57,785 bases of DNA from Nostoc sp. NOS(2021) (GTDB lineage: Bacteria > Cyanobacteriota > Cyanobacteriia > Cyanobacteriales > Nostocaceae), in contig NZ_JABXKM010000239.1 of assembly GCF_017115025.1 (NCBI RefSeq), positions 1 to 57,785 on the forward strand. The letters are read 5' to 3'. Positions 35,500 through 44,371 of the stretch are shown piece by piece. Each line of letters begins with the position of its first letter. The stretch's first letter is position 1. Made by a program: the position numbers and the translations under genes. Under the pieces are notes generated by a model that worked only from the letters and a program-made list of their open reading frames with translations, was not told the origin of the DNA and searched no databases.

Positions 35500-36568
35500 A
35501 TCCTGCTTTATGAGGCTGTATCTCTCCGTTACAAAAAGCCGTAGCTGACACATTTAATCTGACTTGAAAAAGGCCAGTGCGCCCTTCTCCCAAGGGGAGA
35601 CGCCAAGGGCGATGCGGTTTCCCGACTTGTAGCAACTGGCGTATGTAGGGGAAAGTCGATTTTCATGACTGACTGTAAAATTTTTCATGATTGAGTGCCT
35701 AAGTAATAGCAAGGTCTTCTATAGGACTCCTATTTGTATCTGACCTTTCCCGTTAAGTCGTAAAAGGTTGAAATAGTAAGGGTTTTAAGCTCTCATGTAT
35801 CATCAATACATGAGAGTTAATGACAATAAACGACGAGAGAATAGGACTTTGGGATAGCGCTTCCAGGAGCGATCGCATCCCCTCAAAAGATAACGGGAAA
35901 AGTCAGCTATTTGTATTTGTTATATTTGATTTTTGAAAAAACTCAGTACACCTTTATTCTTTCTTCCCCGTTCCCTATCTCTATGAGTGATTCACCGAAT
36001 CAAATCGGATTGCTATAGCGTGTGCCTTTTGTGCTGGAAGTTCTGTTAATGCGTTTGTAATTTTGCATACATCTTGTCAAAATACTTGCCAGATTTTTGT
36101 TTTTGCGGGAAGTCAAGTAATTTCTAGACTTTTTGTTAGTTTATTACTGTTTTTTATCCCTTTGTAGCAAGCATATCATACACATGTCCAAAATAATTGC
36201 TAAACTAATAAAAAGTTTCCTCTGGGATTTTTTTATGAAAAGTGTATTTATAGCTACAGAATTTTTCCTGATTTTATAATCAAGATGAACGATTTTAAGC
36301 TTAAATTACGTGCAACGTACCTGTGTCCATATGTTAACCATCAGATTTTTATTAGCGATGGCTCCGCCCGCCGCAGGTATCGCATTTGAAAAATTGATTG
36401 CTGATGTGTTCCATCGGAATAATAATTTGTAGTTATTATCTTAAATGTGGTTATGTGCCGATGCAGGCGCACAACGCTTGCAACTTTTAGGCGAGTGCAT
36501 AATTCACACTTGGATTCAGCAAATTTAAGATATCCTTGTTTATGGTTTTCGGATAAACTAATTGGCAC
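35500..36568. other. Spacer between regulator and opine-dehydrogenase genes
   Basis: About 1 kb without a supported gene. It contains a repeat at 35578-35640 (CTTCTCCCAAGGGGAGACGC and following), a perfect 11-bp stem hairpin CTCTCATGTAT/ATACATGAGAG at 35790-35800 and 35806-35816, and the mosaic repeat at 36355-36383. Confidence 0.5.
36355..36383. repeat. Mosaic repeat, 'gcgatg...gccgcaggtatcgc' type
   Basis: GCGATGGCTCCGCCCGCCGC followed by AGGTATCGC. It shares the GCCCGCCGCAGG core with the repeat inside the TonB receptor gene at 47753-47784. Confidence 0.6.
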
Positions 36569-37636
36569 ATGCTACAGACTAAGTACCTGGTTGTAGGTAA
36601 AGGACACATTGGTTTAGCAACAGCTGCCTATTTGAGTAATCAAGAACATACTGTTTACCTTTTCTCTCGCCGTTCTTCCATTGTTGCCCAGACAAGAACC
36701 ATTCACTCAATTGGATCAGTTTCTCCCGGAAGTTATCTAGTTGCAGCTTGTTCCAATAACATTTATGAGTTGGCGGCACTCAATGGTGGGAAACTACCAC
36801 TCAACGTGCTGATCTGTTGTCGTGGTCAAGACATCGAACCCTACGCCAGAATTTTAGCTGAATATGTCAATCCTCAAATGAACGTTCTGGTTTTCTGTGC
36901 TAGCCGCTTTGCAGGTCGGGTTTTTTGTAAGGTACTCCAGAGACTGGGAATAGCTAAGGAACAATTGCCTGCTGTGGCTGATGTCAACAATATTCCGTTC
37001 GTCAGTCGCGGTAATACGGAGGATCAAATCAGGATTAGCACACTTACCAACAAATTCTTTGTGGCGGCTCAGAACCGAATCATGACAAGTCGCATTGTGA
37101 GCGCTTACCAAGCTGTATTTAGTAATTTATGTGCTGCTGCTTCGGTTTTAGAAATTAATCTGAATAAAGTTAATGACATTATTCACCTTCCTCTGCTTCT
37201 GGTTTCATTAGCTAGATGGGAATCTGGTGAGGATTACAACCTCTATCATAACCTTGGTTCCCGTACTGTTGGACTCATTGACCACCTAGATAGCGATCGC
37301 ATAGCAGTGGGTGAAGCACTGGGAGTCCTCAACTTAATTGATATCAAAAGCCACTATCAAATCGCATACGGAACCACCGGATCATCCCTTTATGAACATA
37401 TGCAGCAGGTTGGAGCCTACTCCAATACGACGCTGTGTAACCCTCATCACCGCTATTTGGTTGAGGATCTACCTTATGGCTGTTTTCCCCTACAAGTTTT
37501 AGCTCGCCTAACTGGAGTAAAAACACCATTTCTGGACAGTTGCATCACAATCGGAAATAAGTTCCTTGATATACCTCTAGAGTGGAATGCTGAGTTTCTG
37601 GAATTTGATCGGCATCAGCTGAGTCAAGAACTTTAG
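36569..37636 (+). CDS. Octopine/nopaline (opine) dehydrogenase family protein
   Basis: The 355-residue protein has an N-terminal Rossmann fold with GKGHIG at 10-15 (LVVGKGHIGLATAAYL). Its C-terminal opine-dehydrogenase domain contains catalytic-type H206 (NDIIHLPLLL), LDSDRIAVGEALGVL and the strongly conserved HRYLVEDLPYGCFPLQVLAR. Family members reductively couple an amine to an alpha-keto acid using NAD(P)H. In bacteria several make opine metallophores such as staphylopine and pseudopaline. Here it lies upstream of two small proteins, a NifE-like protein and siderophore-uptake genes, so metallophore synthesis is a reasonable inference. No nicotianamine-synthase-like partner is in view. Confidence 0.85.
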   Translation: MLQTKYLVVGKGHIGLATAAYLSNQEHTVYLFSRRSSIVAQTRTIHSIGSVSPGSYLVAACSNNIYELAALNGGKLPLNVLICCRGQDIEPYARILAEYVNPQMNVLVFCASRFAGRVFCKVLQRLGIAKEQLPAVADVNNIPFVSRGNTEDQIRISTLTNKFFVAAQNRIMTSRIVSAYQAVFSNLCAAASVLEINLNKVNDIIHLPLLLVSLARWESGEDYNLYHNLGSRTVGLIDHLDSDRIAVGEALGVLNLIDIKSHYQIAYGTTGSSLYEHMQQVGAYSNTTLCNPHHRYLVEDLPYGCFPLQVLARLTGVKTPFLDSCITIGNKFLDIPLEWNAEFLEFDRHQLSQEL

Positions 37637-38078
37637 TGGTATTACCATCTTTGAACTGCTCTTCTATTCACCGGAGTTGAATTTGATTGATATTTTGTGG
37701 CGGTTTATTAAGTATGAATGGATTGATATAGATGCTTACTTTAGTTGGGAAAATTTTATCGACTCTGTTGAAAAAATTCTTTGATAATTTGGAAAGAATT
37801 ATATAATTAATTTTATCTTCCTACTTAAATCATCTGGTTGGGGACAATTATAAAATAGCTCTTAGTCAGTGATTAAGGCAGGGATAATATTGAGGAAATA
37901 TAGCTAATAATTTATGATATGCTATAATCAAAAGACAAATTTTCTCTGTGAAAATTGCTATTTTTAGTCACTAAAAACTTAATTTATTAATAAAATATTA
38001 TCTTAATTAAATGTACGTTAATAAGTAGTTTATATTTGTTATTACAATGCTGCAATTTATTCGTTAGAGAGTTAGCTA
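37637..38078. other. Spacer with an IS630 remnant
   Basis: Apart from the transposase remnant at 37647-37784, it is AT-rich with no further gene seen. GCTATAAT at 37921-37928 could be a -10 element for the downstream gene. Confidence 0.4.
37647..37784 (+). pseudogene. C-terminal remnant of an IS630-family transposase
   Basis: The frame reads FYSPELNLIDILWRFIKYEW and then FSWENFIDSVEKIL before TGA at 37782. SPELNxIExLW is the diagnostic final catalytic-region motif of IS630 transposases, with the catalytic acid replaced by aspartate here (NLID). The rest of the element is gone. It lies 10 bases after the opine-dehydrogenase stop. Confidence 0.8.
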
Positions 38079-38486
38079 ATGACACAAACAACTCAATACG
38101 CACACTATATGCAGGCTGACCAACGCCCTAGTATCAAGGAGCCAATAGAACTATCACCTTTAGTCGGTAATTGGGTCAATACTAAATCGGATACTAATTA
38201 TTTGGTGCGGGTGGTTCTGACTGAACAAGACGGTCGCCTTGTGTTTCAGGGGTATGGAGCCAACGAACCCGATCCAATTGACTGGGGTAAGGTTGAGGCA
38301 GTGGCTTACGCTGTAGGAAACTCACTTATAGCAGGAGGATTCCACGCTTTTTACAAGCTAGACGGGATTGAGACACATCTGGTGGCAAACCAAAAATTGG
38401 GAATCTTGGTAATTCAGTCCTATACCCGCTACGTAGATGGTAGTGGTCGAACTGATCATTTTGCCCGCGAGTTTTTTCATCGCTAG
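38079..38486 (+). CDS. Small beta-rich protein, paralogue of the next gene
   Basis: The 135-residue protein has no signal peptide or membrane segment. The predicted character is alternating beta strands: LVGNWVNTKSDTNYLVRVVL, DWGKVEAVAYAV, LVANQKLGILVIQSYTRY and the ending HFAREFFHR. The GNWVN-like opening and overall size recall lipocalin-like barrels, but I do not recognise a named family. It is 21 bases upstream of a paralogue with the same layout, so the two probably form an operon and perhaps a heteromer. Confidence 0.72.
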   Translation: MTQTTQYAHYMQADQRPSIKEPIELSPLVGNWVNTKSDTNYLVRVVLTEQDGRLVFQGYGANEPDPIDWGKVEAVAYAVGNSLIAGGFHAFYKLDGIETHLVANQKLGILVIQSYTRYVDGSGRTDHFAREFFHR

Positions 38487-38507
38487 TAAGAAAAGGAAGA
38501 TTTCAAG

Positions 38508-38885
38508 ATGGAACGAAACGAAATTTACGGTAACCAGCCCAAGGACACCGTGATTGATTTTACGCCTTATTTAGGAACCTGGATAAACTCCAATACCAAG
38601 ACTACATGGATCGAGAAATTTACCCTAACCAAGCATAATGAGCAAATTATTATGCACGCTTATGGTGCCGAGTCCCTCAAAGATTGGGGTGAAACTGAGG
38701 TGACACCGTTTGTAGATAATATCAATGAGAAGGCTTTCTGTGCTAGATACGATCACGATTCAGTGGAATCTTTGTTGGCAGCGAACATGAACAAAGATTT
38801 GTGGGTCATTGCTGCGTTTCACAAGTTCAAGGATGGCAGCCAACCCAATTTTCTGTGTCGGGAGTTTTACTATCGGCCGGACTAA
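38508..38885 (+). CDS. Small beta-rich protein, paralogue of the preceding gene
   Basis: The 125-residue protein aligns end to end with its neighbour: YLGTWINSNTKTTWIEKFTL, DWGETEVTPFVDN, LAANMNKDLWVIAAFHKF and CREFYYR. AGGAAGAT before the ATG could be a ribosome site. The duplicated pair lies between the opine-dehydrogenase gene and the NifE-like gene. A ligand- or metal-carrying barrel is possible but not shown by the sequence. Confidence 0.72.
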   Translation: MERNEIYGNQPKDTVIDFTPYLGTWINSNTKTTWIEKFTLTKHNEQIIMHAYGAESLKDWGETEVTPFVDNINEKAFCARYDHDSVESLLAANMNKDLWVIAAFHKFKDGSQPNFLCREFYYRPD

Positions 38886-39085
38886 GATGAAGCCCCTCCT
38901 TACATTTGGACTAAAAAAGCTCATAAGGCTTGCTGTACAAAAGTCTAGGGTTTACACTGTACCGATGTAAATGCTGGAACTAAAGGCCTTGTCATTACCA
39001 ACACTTTTTAAGGGACTGGGTGATAAGGGATTTCCAAAAAATAAAATCCTCAGTAAAGAGGAATAATAATCATTGTAGAGGGTAA

Positions 39086-39123
39086 GGAGTCAGGGCTGCG
39101 ATCGCAGCCCTGACTCCCCTTTT
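39086..39123 (+). terminator. Rho-independent terminator containing HIP1
   Basis: A perfect 32-bp palindrome at 39086-39117 is centred on GCGATCGC and followed by CCTTTTT, so a strong stem with a T-run on the plus strand. It lies 200 bases after the paired small genes and probably ends their transcript. A HIP1 octamer forms the centre of the stem. Confidence 0.85.
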
Positions 39124-39170
39124 TGTAGTAAGTTCAATTCTCTATAGTTCGAGTTTTTGGGTATCTAAGA

Positions 39171-39427
39171 GTGTCAATTGAATTAACTGACTCACTGAAA
39201 AGTTTGCTTAAAGAAACAGCAACTCAATTTATTGGTACAGCAAGACGGCGTTTTTAAGTGCAAACTGTAATGGGATGAGGTTACGCAGGACAACTGCTGG
39301 CTCAAAAATAATTGGGGTGGGATAGAAAACTATTTATAAAGGAATTAAAGAATTAACTAGTGGCATTACTTGTGTAGATAATTATTCGGCGAGGGATAAT
39401 TATAAGGCAGAAGAACTTTACAAATAG
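39171..39427 (+). pseudogene. N-terminal remnant of an ISAzo13-like transposase
   Basis: The reading LTDSLKSLLKETATQFIGTA, RRRF, GYAGQLLAQK, LGWDRKLFIKEL and SGITCVDNYSARDNYKAEEL matches the N-terminal layout of ISAzo13-family transposases (GW..., SGI.CVDN.SARG). Several stops (TAA, TGA, TAA) and one frameshift near 39355 break it. This is decayed DNA between the small paired genes and the NifE-like gene. Confidence 0.7.
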
Positions 39428-40091
39428 AATTTGTGGTTACAATTAGTCATTAGCTAGTGAGTCTAATAAGCCAATAATTCCACTTTTTCTCTTGTTTTCA
39501 GTTTAGCAATATCGCCGATTTTTATAAATAAAACATCCCTAATTAATATATAATTTAAATCATTAATATCCTCACATACAGTTAGAATAGTCTGTCTGTT
39601 TCCATTAATTGGCATCTTATCTATATTAAAATAATTATGATTTTCATCTATACAAACCTGTCTACATATAACTGCCTTTATGCTGGATATTACAATATAT
39701 GTTCACACTATTGTTATGATTCTTACTATTATTAATTACAGTTTTTGTTAGACTTTTTAAGTCAAGGAACTCAAATATTTTTTATTCTAATAATACAAAG
39801 CATCGAAGAATCTTTCTTGTGTCGTTTGACAAATTAAATGACCATTTACAAAATTAGTGTTGGTATAGAACCAAAGAACGATTTTTATTCATCTTTGCGT
39901 TCGTACTATTAGTAGCCAAAACTGTACTTATTGAGATACGCCATACTCGGATTAAAGATTTTGGCTATTGCTTACCTAGAGCAGATTTTAGGCTAATAAA
40001 TAGAGCTAAAAAATAATTTGGCAAGCGATACTGCGCCTTCTAACTCCTAAATCTTGACTCTTTTGTATTAATCTTCAGTACGAGGAAAGCC
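39428..40091. other. Spacer upstream of the NifE-like gene
   Basis: AT-rich and about 660 bases. On the minus strand an uninterrupted 80-codon frame spans 39463-39702 with an internal ATG at 39615 (50 residues, starting MPINGNRQTILTVCEDINDL). I recognise no family and cannot tell whether it is a gene. I find no NtcA-type GTA-N8-TAC site before the NifE-like gene. Confidence 0.4.
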
Positions 40092-41483
40092 ATGAAAAAT
40101 ACTCAAGTAACAATCAACGAACCACTTGACGAAACAGCTTGCAAACATAATCAAAAAAAATTGGGTGACAAGAAAAAACTAACTTGCACAAAACCACCAC
40201 AACCTGGTGCAAACCAAGGAAATTGTCCTTTAGATGGAGCGATGGTTTCTGTCGGAGCTATTACTGATGTTGTTCATTTAGTACATGGTGCTGTTGCTTG
40301 TACTCATAATCCTTGGGCAACTCATGGTAGCCTCTCATCAGGCTCTCAATTATACCAAACTGCTTTTACTACTAATTTTGGTGAGAATAATGTCATTTTT
40401 GGTGGTGAAAAAAAATTGTACAAAGCTATTCTCGATGTTGCCCAAGGCTATAATCCTACGGCTATTTTTGTCTACGCTACTTGTGTTACCGCTTTGATTG
40501 GTGATGATATCGATAGTATCTGTAAACTAGCTGCACAGAAAATTGATATTCCGGTTGTCTATGTAAATTCGCCTGGATTTCTTGGTAGTAAAAATTTAGG
40601 TAATCGCATCGGCAATGAGACTTTATTGAAATATGTAATCGGAACGGCAGAACCAGAATTTACCACCCCTTTCGATATCAATATTGTTGGTGATTACAAC
40701 GTTGCTGGTGATTTGTGGAATGTTTTACCACTGTTCAAGAGATTGGGTATACGCGTTCTCTCCAAAATTACGGGTGATGCTCGCTATAAAGAAATTTGCT
40801 ATGCTCATCGTGCCAAGTTGAATGTAGTCATTTGCTCCAATGTAGTGCTGCCAATGGCGCAAACAATGAAAGAACTTTATGGAATTCCTTATGTTGAAGA
40901 ATCTTTCTTCGGTGTGGAAAACTTAAACCATTGCTTACGAAATATTGCAGCAACATTAGGGGATAAATATCTTCAAGAACGTACAGAATGGTTGATAAGA
41001 GAAGAAAACGCAGCCCTAGATATTGCTCTAGCTCCTTACCGTCCCCAGTTGAAAGGCAAGCGGATTATTCTTTGTACTGGTGGTGTAAAAATTTGGTCGA
41101 TTATTTTAGCCGCCAAAGATTTGGGAATGGAAGTAATTGCTACCACTAACGCAAAGACTACAGAAGAGGAGAAAGCCAAAATTAAACAATATCTTGGTCA
41201 AGATGGCATTCTTTTGCCCGAAGCAACCCCGCAAGGATTACTACAAGTACTAAAGGATACAAAAGCTGATATTTTGATTACTGGGACTGGCAATAAATAT
41301 ACAGCACTCAAAGCACAAATTCCTTTTTTGGATGTTAACCATGAACGCCATCATGCCTACGCTGGTTATATGGGGCTGGTGGAACTGGCACGAGAATTAT
41401 ATAAAGCCTTGTCTAGTCCTGTGTGGGAGCAAGTCAGCAAACCTGCTCCTTGGGATGAAAAAGTTAACCATGATGTCGCTTGA
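40092..41483 (+). CDS. Lone NifE-like nitrogenase-component-1 family protein
   Basis: The 463-residue protein matches NifE from end to end. Cluster-type cysteines are C45 (GNCPLDGA), C70 (HGAVACT) and C131 (YATCVTALIGDDI), spaced 25 and 61 apart, close to the spacing in Azotobacter NifE. C248 (NVVICSN) lies where NifE and NifD bind their cofactor. FGENNVIFGGEKKLYKAI and VNHERHHAYAGYMGLVEL are also NifE-like. NifEN is the scaffold on which the FeMo-cofactor precursor matures, but no NifN, NifB, NifH or NifDK is encoded here. An isolated paralogue beside siderophore genes suggests a different role, perhaps handling an Fe-S cluster or metal complex. Partner unknown. Confidence 0.88.
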   Translation: MKNTQVTINEPLDETACKHNQKKLGDKKKLTCTKPPQPGANQGNCPLDGAMVSVGAITDVVHLVHGAVACTHNPWATHGSLSSGSQLYQTAFTTNFGENNVIFGGEKKLYKAILDVAQGYNPTAIFVYATCVTALIGDDIDSICKLAAQKIDIPVVYVNSPGFLGSKNLGNRIGNETLLKYVIGTAEPEFTTPFDINIVGDYNVAGDLWNVLPLFKRLGIRVLSKITGDARYKEICYAHRAKLNVVICSNVVLPMAQTMKELYGIPYVEESFFGVENLNHCLRNIAATLGDKYLQERTEWLIREENAALDIALAPYRPQLKGKRIILCTGGVKIWSIILAAKDLGMEVIATTNAKTTEEEKAKIKQYLGQDGILLPEATPQGLLQVLKDTKADILITGTGNKYTALKAQIPFLDVNHERHHAYAGYMGLVELARELYKALSSPVWEQVSKPAPWDEKVNHDVA

Positions 41484-41502
41484 CAAATTATTTGTCAAGC
41501 GA
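41476..41502 (+). terminator. Hairpin overlapping the NifE-like stop codon
   Basis: TCGCTTGACAAA (41476-41487) pairs perfectly with 41491-41502 around a TTA loop. The TGA stop (41481-41483) is in the stem. There is no T-run directly after it; it may still separate the two convergent genes. Confidence 0.55.
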
Positions 41503-41574
41503 CAGAATCGCACAACCGATCTCTTTACCACAAGTTGCCTCAATCTCTCTAATATATTTTTTATTACAAATTTA

Positions 41575-42795
41575 TTACTCTGTAAGGTTTTCTTGACGAG
41601 TTGGGTAGGTGTTGAAATAGCCACGATCAAAGGATTGCCCTAGAATCTCCTGACCAATTGAGGACAAAACGCGATCGCAATTATCATGTAATACGTAAAA
41701 GGATAAATCTCGCAATATCCGCTCCACAGGACTTGGTTTAATCAAGGAGCGAGCTCCACAAGCGTGTACGCAGTCGTTCACCGTTTCCAAAGCCAGTTGC
41801 TCAGTTATGTAACGGGCACGATTGCCTGCTTGTTTTGCCCCTAAGACCTGGCCTGTTTCCCAAAGAGTGGCTACCTGCCGCAGCCATAAATGCATAGTAT
41901 CTATATTAATTGCTGCCTTAGCAATTCGGTGTTGTACGTAGGGGTCGTGTCCTTTTTCCTGTTTGTTGATGTATGCTAAAGCATAATCATAGGCTCCTTC
42001 AGCAGCTCCTAAAAAAGCAGCGCCATACAGAGGCGTAAACCGCGTCTGCCACTCCTGTTGGATGTACTGTCCTGGATAGCCAATCAAGTTTTCTTTAGGG
42101 ATGAAAGTACCTTCAAAGCGAACTAAATAACTTACTGTACCTCTCATCCCAATTGGCTGCCACCAACTATCATCAAAGCTAATACTGGGGTCGGATAGGT
42201 TGCAGGCTAGTAACAATACTGATGTCGGTGAGCCATTGCTATGACGCGCTCCCCCAGGCCCTGCTGTGTTGACCAAGAGAATTGCCCACTGTGCTTCTGG
42301 GGCACTGGTGGCGAATACCTTTGTGCCATCAATGATATATCCCTCATCTACCACTTGAACACTTGTGCCAAGGCTGGCTTCTTGACCTGGAATCTGAGAC
42401 TGGGGTTCTCCACTCCAAGCCGCCCATTTCTCACCACGCTGGACAATACCCTCAAACCAGCACTTTTTTTGAGACTCATTAGCCATAGCCGCTAGTAAAA
42501 CTTGGGCATTTGCGTGTCCTTCCCAGCAACGGGCTAGGGATAAATCCACTTTTGCCAGTTCCTTAGTCATCATCCACAAGGTAAAGATATCGCTATCATG
42601 TCCTAACCCTAGACCACCGTATTCAGTTGGCACAACAGGCGCATTCAGACCTGCTTGAAAAAGGTCTTCAAAATCTTCTCTTGGGAAGCTAGCATTGTGG
42701 TCATAACCAGCGGCGCGAGAGGCGAATTTATCGCGTGCAAGTTGGCTAATGCGCTCAATCAGAGTTTGCTTGTTGAGAGTTAGATTGAATATCAT
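41575..42795 (-). CDS. Acyl-CoA-dehydrogenase-fold flavoprotein
   Basis: The 406-residue protein has the full ACAD architecture: helical N-terminus (FPREDFEDLFQAGLNAPVVP, EYGGLGLG), the flavin-binding middle (WAAWSGEPQSQIP, GYIIDGTKVFATSAPEAQWA), and a C-terminal helical bundle ending YVLHDNCDRVLSSIGQEIL. The GEPQSQ and KVFATSA pattern is nearer to flavin-dependent monooxygenases of the DszC/SfnB group and to N-oxygenases than to fatty-acid dehydrogenases. Within this cluster it might hydroxylate a nitrogen during metallophore synthesis; desulfurisation is an alternative. It converges on the NifE-like gene, 91 bases away. Confidence 0.82.
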   Translation of the reverse strand: MIFNLTLNKQTLIERISQLARDKFASRAAGYDHNASFPREDFEDLFQAGLNAPVVPTEYGGLGLGHDSDIFTLWMMTKELAKVDLSLARCWEGHANAQVLLAAMANESQKKCWFEGIVQRGEKWAAWSGEPQSQIPGQEASLGTSVQVVDEGYIIDGTKVFATSAPEAQWAILLVNTAGPGGARHSNGSPTSVLLLACNLSDPSISFDDSWWQPIGMRGTVSYLVRFEGTFIPKENLIGYPGQYIQQEWQTRFTPLYGAAFLGAAEGAYDYALAYINKQEKGHDPYVQHRIAKAAINIDTMHLWLRQVATLWETGQVLGAKQAGNRARYITEQLALETVNDCVHACGARSLIKPSPVERILRDLSFYVLHDNCDRVLSSIGQEILGQSFDRGYFNTYPTRQENLTE

Positions 42796-42895
42796 TTAAT
42801 AGAAGTAATCGACTTGTTTTTAGTTGCTAATCTTATATCTTGCAGTAGTTGATTTATGGCAATTTTTGTAAGTAGGTTATTTTAATGCGGTATGA

Positions 42896-42906
42896 ATAAT
42901 AATTAT
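42896..42906. promoter_or_regulatory. Possible Fur-type box
   Basis: ATAATAATTAT matches the core of the classic Fur pattern ATAATNATTAT, about 100 bases before the flavoprotein start. The outer bases (GA and GT) match poorly. Plausible for an iron-responsive operon, but AT-rich DNA makes chance matches common. Confidence 0.35.
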
Positions 42907-43048
42907 GTTGGCAAATAAAAGTAGTAGGGGAATAAGCAAATATAAGAACATAATTACATACTGTTTGCCTTTTCTTATATGGACTTGAGACTGACAAATC
43001 GAAAATTAACCACCAATAAAAATGAGGTTACACTTTTGCACGCTTTAC

Positions 43049-44068
43049 TCATTTACTGTTAGTTTCTTTCAGTGGGTGCAAGATATAAGTAAATAAATCA
43101 TCAATAACTCGATTAGCTGAGAGATAGCTACCAGTGAGCCAATAAAAATCATCAACTACATAAACTTTACGCTGCCTGACAACATTAAGCTTTGACCACA
43201 GAGGTTCTGCCATGAGTTTATTGACAGCTATCTTTGACTGTGCAGGGTCTTTGAAGCCGTAGCGCACTATAAATAGGATATCACCATCTATCTGGGTGAG
43301 GACTTCTGGAGAGATATTGTAGCCAACGGGGTTGCCCGCTTTCTTTTGAGTTGCTTTAGCATCCAGATTTTGCGAAGGAGGACGGATTAGACCAGCATCC
43401 TCTATGATCACTCCAGAGAATGCACCCTTGGTTAACGGGTTAATCGTCTCTGGGATAAGGCGCACGACGGAAACTAAAGTTTTTTTGAGTCGGGAACCCA
43501 TTTTTTGTTTGAATTCGGCTAAACGTATGTTATACTCATCCATCAAACGTTTTGCTGTCTCGGTTTTCCCCAGAGCTTTTGCTGCTGGCATAAACGGTTG
43601 TTTCCAGTCTCCATTGCTTTGCACCTTAAGCAGAACGGTGGGTGCAATGTGAGACCATAAACTGTAAGTATCCCGGTTCCGAATCGTGCCCAAGATCAAG
43701 TCCGGCTTGAGAGTTATAACCTTCTCCATGTTCGGCGGCGTAAGAAGTGCGCCAATGTCTTCAATGCCGGGGTGCTTGTCCTCTAACCCTAGCCCCTGGA
43801 GAGTTGAAGCCAGACCTGGAGCACCTACCAGGTTGGCTCCCAAAGCTAGAGGTATTTCCACTAGCCACGGATCTATGACGACAACTCGTTGAGGATGGAC
43901 GGGGACTAGAGTCTGACCCATTGCGTGTTGGACTAGGTGGACGGGCACAGGTGATGTTTGACTTGAGGGAACAACAGCTATGTCGCTGGTCGGTAATTGA
44001 CGACTAAAGGAACTGCAAGCAGAAATCACCAAGAGCGTGAGCAGCACAACAAAGCAGAACTTAGGCAT
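43049..44068 (-). CDS. Fe3+-siderophore-type ABC transporter binding lipoprotein
   Basis: The 339-residue protein has a lipoprotein signal ending VISAC with C18 as the lipid-bearing cysteine. The FecB/FhuD-type binding domain includes HPQRVVVIDPWLVEIPLALG, KVITLKPDLILGTIRNRDTY, APTVLLKVQ and VYVVDDFYWLTGSYLSANRV. It would capture a ferric siderophore in the periplasm and hand it to inner-membrane permeases, which are not in this window. It shares a strand with the alpha/beta-hydrolase and TonB receptor genes, consistent with one uptake module. Confidence 0.9.
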   Translation of the reverse strand: MPKFCFVVLLTLLVISACSSFSRQLPTSDIAVVPSSQTSPVPVHLVQHAMGQTLVPVHPQRVVVIDPWLVEIPLALGANLVGAPGLASTLQGLGLEDKHPGIEDIGALLTPPNMEKVITLKPDLILGTIRNRDTYSLWSHIAPTVLLKVQSNGDWKQPFMPAAKALGKTETAKRLMDEYNIRLAEFKQKMGSRLKKTLVSVVRLIPETINPLTKGAFSGVIIEDAGLIRPPSQNLDAKATQKKAGNPVGYNISPEVLTQIDGDILFIVRYGFKDPAQSKIAVNKLMAEPLWSKLNVVRQRKVYVVDDFYWLTGSYLSANRVIDDLFTYILHPLKETNSK

Positions 44069-44371
44069 ATACAGTCAAGAAGATACAGATTATGTTAGAG
44101 CGATCGCAGAAAAGGCTGTGAAAGAGGCAGACTGAACTCTCTAGGCTTTGAACAAATTCCTTTACCATAAAGCTTTCTGGCATTGCATATTTGCGGGATT
44201 AATTGAGATTTTTGACCAAGGCTAAAGATAGATTCTTTGCGCCTCTGCACGAAACAAAATTCATCTCATCAATCAGCAACATCGGTAAACTTAATAGTAT
44301 TTTCCCAGCTTATTTTAATTAAAAACGGCTTCAATACTCAATTTGAGTAGCCCAATGATGAGTTGCCCGCA
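44069..44371. other. Spacer, no gene seen
   Basis: It contains a HIP1-like GCGATCGC at 44099-44106 and a small palindrome ACTCAATTTGAGT at 44336-44348. No clear Fur box before the binding-protein gene. Confidence 0.45.

Noticed and set aside
35500..35553. Upstream start for the XRE regulator
   Set aside because: The extra 18 residues lie outside the helix-turn-helix alignment; the ATG at 35499 fits the family start.
39880..40091. NtcA binding site before the NifE-like gene
   Set aside because: GTA and TAC triplets occur but at spacing 10 rather than 8.
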